Shown here: positions 4,619 to 6,970 of the stretch, piece after piece
How the letters are laid out: each line of letters starts with the position of its first letter
How positions within the stretch are numbered: position 1 is the stretch's first letter
NCBI GenBank assembly: GCA_021160765.1
Contig: JAGHBW010000224.1
Span: 1 to 6,970, forward strand
Length of the DNA: 6,970 nucleotides
Source of the DNA: Thermoplasmata archaeon
GTDB lineage: Archaea; Thermoplasmatota; Penumbrarchaeia; Penumbrarchaeales; EX4484-36
Reading direction: 5' to 3'
The notes under the pieces: model-generated
Told to the model about the DNA's origin: nothing
The model's database searches: none
The model's input: the letters and a program-made list of their open reading frames with translations, nothing else
Translations under genes and position numbers: made by a program

Positions 4619-6039
4619 ATTAACACCTTCTCAATACCCCTCTTTACGTGCTCACCAATTGGCCCATCCCTGAACTCGTCAAGCTCCCTCCTGGCCTCCT
4701 TAAGCCTCCCCTCCCACTCTTCGTTTCCAAGCCCTAAGAAGAATCCGGCGGATATCCCGGCTATCTTCCCCTCCAGCATGGCTGTTGTGGCCTCCTCTAT
4801 TCCGGAGGCGTCCCCCGCCACATAGACCCCCTCACACGTTGTCTGCATGTTCCCGTCCCTCAACGGAACCATCCCTGCCAGCTCCCTCACATACCTCATG
4901 CTGCAGCCAGCCTGCTGAAGGAGTTCCACAGAGGGTCTCAGACCCACGGAAAGTGCCACAACGTCAACCTCAAACTCCTGCTCTGTCCCCTCCACCACCT
5001 TCCAGTTCTCATCTAGCCTAGCTATGGTGGCCCCCTCCACCTTCCCCTCTCCATAGGCCCTTACAATGGTATGTCTTGTCAGTATCTGAACACCCTGCCT
5101 TCTAACCTTCGCTGCGTGAACGAAATATCCCCCCACCCTGGGAAGTGCTTCAACAATGGCCGGCACCTCAACACCCGCCTGCATCAATTGATACGCCAGG
5201 ATGAGGCCGACGTTTCCAGCACCGACGATAAGAACCCGTTTTCCAGGAACGATCCCGTAGGTGTTCATGAGGGTCTGGACAGCACCTGCCCCGTAGACCC
5301 CGGGGAGGTCTGCACCAGGAAACGGAAGGTACTTCTCCATGGCCCCGGTGGCAACAAGGACGGCCCTTGCAGTGAATTTGAGAAGCTCCCTCTCCTCCAT
5401 CACCGCAGGTACAACCCACCCCTCCCCCTCCCTGAACAGTCCAACCGCAGATGTTCGGCTGAACACATCAATCCCCCTCCTTCTGACCTCCTCAATCAGA
5501 ATTTCGGCGATCTTAACACCCCTAACCCCCGCGTAATGCTGCCTCTTTCCAAAGAATTTGTGCGTCTGCTTTATCAATTGCCCACCGAGCCTGGGCGCCT
5601 CGTCCACAACGGCCACCCTGGCACCCATGTCAGACGCCTGTATTGCAGCCTGAAGACCTGCAGGGCCACCCCCTATCACCAGAAAATCGTACTCGTGCTC
5701 TTCGGGGTTGTGGAACTCCTTCGGAGGTGCAGTTTGGGGGAGTGTGGGTGGTCCCCGGGGTGTCTCAACCCTCATACCATCCTTAACAGGGGTTATGCAG
5801 GTCCTTACGTTGGGTACACCGTCAACGGTCATTATGCAGGAGGCACACTTTCCTATTGCACAGAAAAGCCCCCTAGGTCTGTAGAAGACCTGGCTCCGGG
5901 AGAGCTCTCTCACCCCTGCAGCGTAAAGGGCCATCGCTATTGTCTCTCCCTCATACGCCTCCACTTCCTTTCCATCCAGATATATGGTGACACGCTTTCC
6001 ACGTTTAAAATCCAGAACAGGGTGCTTCTCCAGCCTCAT
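4615..6039 (-). CDS. pdhA: Proline dehydrogenase-type complex, alpha subunit (2Fe-2S plus FAD/NAD(P)-disulfide reductase-like fold)
   Basis: This protein has 474 residues from the ATG at 6039. Residues 1-100 form a ferredoxin-like 2Fe-2S domain with C60-x4-C65-x2-C68 and C81 (GLFCAIGKCASC, then PNVRTC), as in HcnA and sarcosine oxidase alpha. From 118 onward is a pyridine nucleotide-disulfide oxidoreductase fold. It has the FAD motif VIGGGPAGLQAA (121-132), LVATGA (228-233), a second dinucleotide motif VGAGNVG (272-278) and the FAD-closing VYVAGDASGIEEAT (405-418). In the Thermococcus PDH complex the alpha subunit carries a dye-linked NADH dehydrogenase activity and sits next to the proline-oxidising beta. 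A TTG directly before the ATG (6042) is a possible start, but AAGGTGG (6050-6044) is better spaced for the ATG. It is first in a four-gene operon and shares a 106-bp divergent promoter region with the DUF763 gene. There is no C-terminal BFD domain; pdhX supplies it as a separate chain. Substrate assignment is by similarity and context. Confidence 0.9.
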   Translation of the reverse strand: MRLEKHPVLDFKRGKRVTIYLDGKEVEAYEGETIAMALYAAGVRELSRSQVFYRPRGLFCAIGKCASCIMTVDGVPNVRTCITPVKDGMRVETPRGPPTLPQTAPPKEFHNPEEHEYDFLVIGGGPAGLQAAIQASDMGARVAVVDEAPRLGGQLIKQTHKFFGKRQHYAGVRGVKIAEILIEEVRRRGIDVFSRTSAVGLFREGEGWVVPAVMEERELLKFTARAVLVATGAMEKYLPFPGADLPGVYGAGAVQTLMNTYGIVPGKRVLIVGAGNVGLILAYQLMQAGVEVPAIVEALPRVGGYFVHAAKVRRQGVQILTRHTIVRAYGEGKVEGATIARLDENWKVVEGTEQEFEVDVVALSVGLRPSVELLQQAGCSMRYVRELAGMVPLRDGNMQTTCEGVYVAGDASGIEEATTAMLEGKIAGISAGFFLGLGNEEWEGRLKEARRELDEFRDGPIGEHVKRGIEKVLI

Positions 6040-6043
6040 CAAC

Positions 6044-6088
6044 CCACCTTGGGGGGGAATACATACTTAGGGATTTTAATCTTTTTCA
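6044..6088 (-). promoter_or_regulatory. Promoter and ribosome site for the pdhAFXB operon
   Basis: On the reverse strand TGAAAAAG (6088-6081, BRE-like) leads into ATTAAAAT (6080-6073, TATA-like). RNA would start near 6050, giving a leader of about 11 bases that contains AAGGTGG (6050-6044) ahead of the ATG at 6039. A run of seven C on this strand (6057-6051) lies between the TATA box and the leader and could influence start choice or regulator binding. This is called on sequence and spacing only. Confidence 0.5.
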
Positions 6089-6109
6089 ACATCCTTCAGC
6101 TACCCCCCC

Positions 6110-6125
6110 GTAAAATGTTTATATA
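6110..6125 (+). promoter_or_regulatory. Archaeal promoter (BRE + TATA) for the DUF763 gene
   Basis: GTAAAAT (6110-6116) fits the archaeal BRE and is followed by a near-consensus TATA box, TTTATATA (6118-6125). The box centre is about 27 bases before the GTG at 6149, so transcription should begin at or within a few bases of the start codon. The purine tract GAGGGGAGAGAGA (6132-6144) could act as a ribosome site only if RNA begins upstream of that prediction. Confidence 0.65.
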
Positions 6126-6148
6126 GAAGTTGAGGGGAGAGAGAAGTT

Positions 6149-6970
6149 GTGTACAGAAGCGCAGTGGCGGAGTTGCCCTTACACCCCGGGAAGGCCCCCC
6201 CGTGGCTCTTTCAAAGGATGGTGGCCCTGGCACGAGAGATATTCCGCGCGATGGCGGAGGAGTTCTCCCCCCGTGTCACACTGGAGAGGCTGGCTGATCC
6301 GTTCTGGTTTCAGGCCCTCTCAATGCTTCTGGGATTTGACTGGCACTCCTCCGGAACAACAACTGTGACCTGTGGTGCCCTGGCTGAGGCATTGAAAATG
6401 GAGGAACATGGGATAGCAGTTCTGGGAGGGAAGGGTGGGAGGATGAGGAGGGTCCCTCCGCAGATAGAGGAGTTGGTGAACCGCAATCTTTTGGACGCAG
6501 ACCCGGAGTATCTAAAGAGGTGTAGCAGACTTGTTGCCAAGGTTGACACCGCTGCGATACAGGATGGTTACCCCCTATATCATCACACATTTTTCGTGGA
6601 TGAACATGGGAACTGGGCGGTTGTACAGCAGGGGATGAACTCCTCAAAGAGAATGGCCCGAAGATATCACTGGATATCCGGGAGGATCAGGGAGTTCTCA
6701 CATGAGCCGCACACAGCAATAGTGGGCGATGGAAGGCATTCATGGGTGCTGGACCTAACCTCCAGCGAATCGGAGGGAAACAAGAAGGCGATCCTGGATA
6801 TGCTTAAAGAAGGTCCTGGGGAGGTGAGGCGAAGCTTTTCCCTTGTCAGGAATTACCTAGCCCTCTCCCAGGGCGGCCAGGCTACTCTTGATGCGTTCTA
6901 TGTGGGAAACCCCCGCACTGAGATCACCCCCGGGAAGCTTCCCCCCTTCTATCTTCAGATGCCCTTTTAC
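6149..6970 (+). CDS. DUF763 family protein, N-terminal part (runs off right edge)
   Basis: Translation from the GTG at 6149 stays open for 274 codons to the window edge. The opening VAELPLHPGKAPPWLFQRMVALAREI is cut short here to its family signature: a PLHxGxxPxWL motif at residues 10-20. Later conserved blocks are FDWHSSGTTTVTCGALAEAL (63-82), KVDTAAIQDGYPLYHHTFF (131-149), VVQQGMN (158-164), RRYHW (171-175) and SHEPHTAIVG (184-193). These mark DUF763, an uncharacterised family in archaea and some bacteria. The many invariant Asp and His residues suggest an enzyme, possibly acting on nucleic acid, but this is inference. An in-frame TGA at 6131 and no ATG or TTG between it and 6149 make GTG the only start consistent with the conserved N-terminus. 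The promoter spacing also points there. It is divergent from pdhA; shared control with that operon is possible but not shown. Confidence 0.9.
   Translation, partial: MYRSAVAELPLHPGKAPPWLFQRMVALAREIFRAMAEEFSPRVTLERLADPFWFQALSMLLGFDWHSSGTTTVTCGALAEALKMEEHGIAVLGGKGGRMRRVPPQIEELVNRNLLDADPEYLKRCSRLVAKVDTAAIQDGYPLYHHTFFVDEHGNWAVVQQGMNSSKRMARRYHWISGRIREFSHEPHTAIVGDGRHSWVLDLTSSESEGNKKAILDMLKEGPGEVRRSFSLVRNYLALSQGGQATLDAFYVGNPRTEITPGKLPPFYLQMPFY

Larger units (their letters stand above)
6040..6148. other. Divergent intergenic region with paired G7/C7 tracts
   Basis: About 109 bases between the pdhA ATG and the DUF763 GTG hold both promoters. On the plus strand GGGGGGG (6051-6057) and CCCCCCC (6103-6109) flank an AT-rich centre that holds the pdhA TATA box. 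They form a 7-bp inverted pair 45 bases apart. No other gene or RNA was seen here. Confidence 0.4.

Noticed and set aside
5071..6126. Long plus-strand open frame of 351 codons
   Set aside because: It lies antisense to pdhA, whose domains and motifs are unmistakable. Its translation has no recognisable motif and crosses the divergent promoter region. It is a codon-bias shadow.
6147..6368. Open frame starting at TTG 6147
   Set aside because: It is in a different frame from the DUF763 protein starting at GTG 6149, which matches the family along its whole length.

Overview
The window looks like part of a hyperthermophilic, probably euryarchaeal (Thermococci-like) genome. The supporting signs are archaeal TATA/BRE-type promoters rather than -35/-10 boxes, GGAGGTGAT-type ribosome binding sites, heavy use of AGG and ATA codons, GTG/TTG starts, tight ATGA gene overlaps, and gene content typical of anaerobic sulfur-dependent archaea. 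This assignment is an inference. No rRNA, tRNA, CRISPR or mobile element was seen.

Layout from left to right: (1) positions 1-191, minus strand, the start of a metallo-beta-lactamase-fold hydrolase that runs off the left edge. (2) Positions 280-1893, minus strand, an oxygen-detoxification cluster read in the order rubredoxin, FprA-type flavodiiron protein, ferritin-like protein. Only the flavodiiron gene is intact. Rubredoxin has a one-base frameshift that removes the second Cys pair. The ferritin-like gene is a remnant with two internal deletions and two frame changes. (3) Positions 2011-2724, plus strand, an archaeal sfsA. (4) Positions 2708-6039, minus strand, a four-gene operon matching the alpha-gamma-delta-beta order pdhA-pdhF-pdhX-pdhB of the archaeal dye-linked L-proline dehydrogenase (PDH2-type) complex. 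(5) From 6149 to the right edge, plus strand, a DUF763 gene with a GTG start, divergent from the operon.

In the operon, the beta subunit (DAO-fold FAD protein) should oxidise an amino or imino acid, most likely L-proline. Electrons would then pass through iron-sulfur carriers: 2Fe-2S at the N-terminus of alpha, two 4Fe-4S sites in gamma, and a BFD-type 2Fe-2S in delta. The second flavin site in alpha, which also has an NAD(P)H-type Rossmann motif, completes the chain. Every junction overlaps (ATGA or 8 bp), and the ribosome binding sites are written into the 3' codons of the preceding genes, so translation is probably coupled.

The flavodiiron protein normally reduces O2 (or NO) with electrons from rubredoxin, and ferritin-like proteins store or detoxify iron. 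Finding both neighbours damaged around an intact flavodiiron gene is the oddest feature here. It needs read-level confirmation before it is called biological decay. I found no strong evidence for a wholly new system; the unusual points are listed as separate findings.
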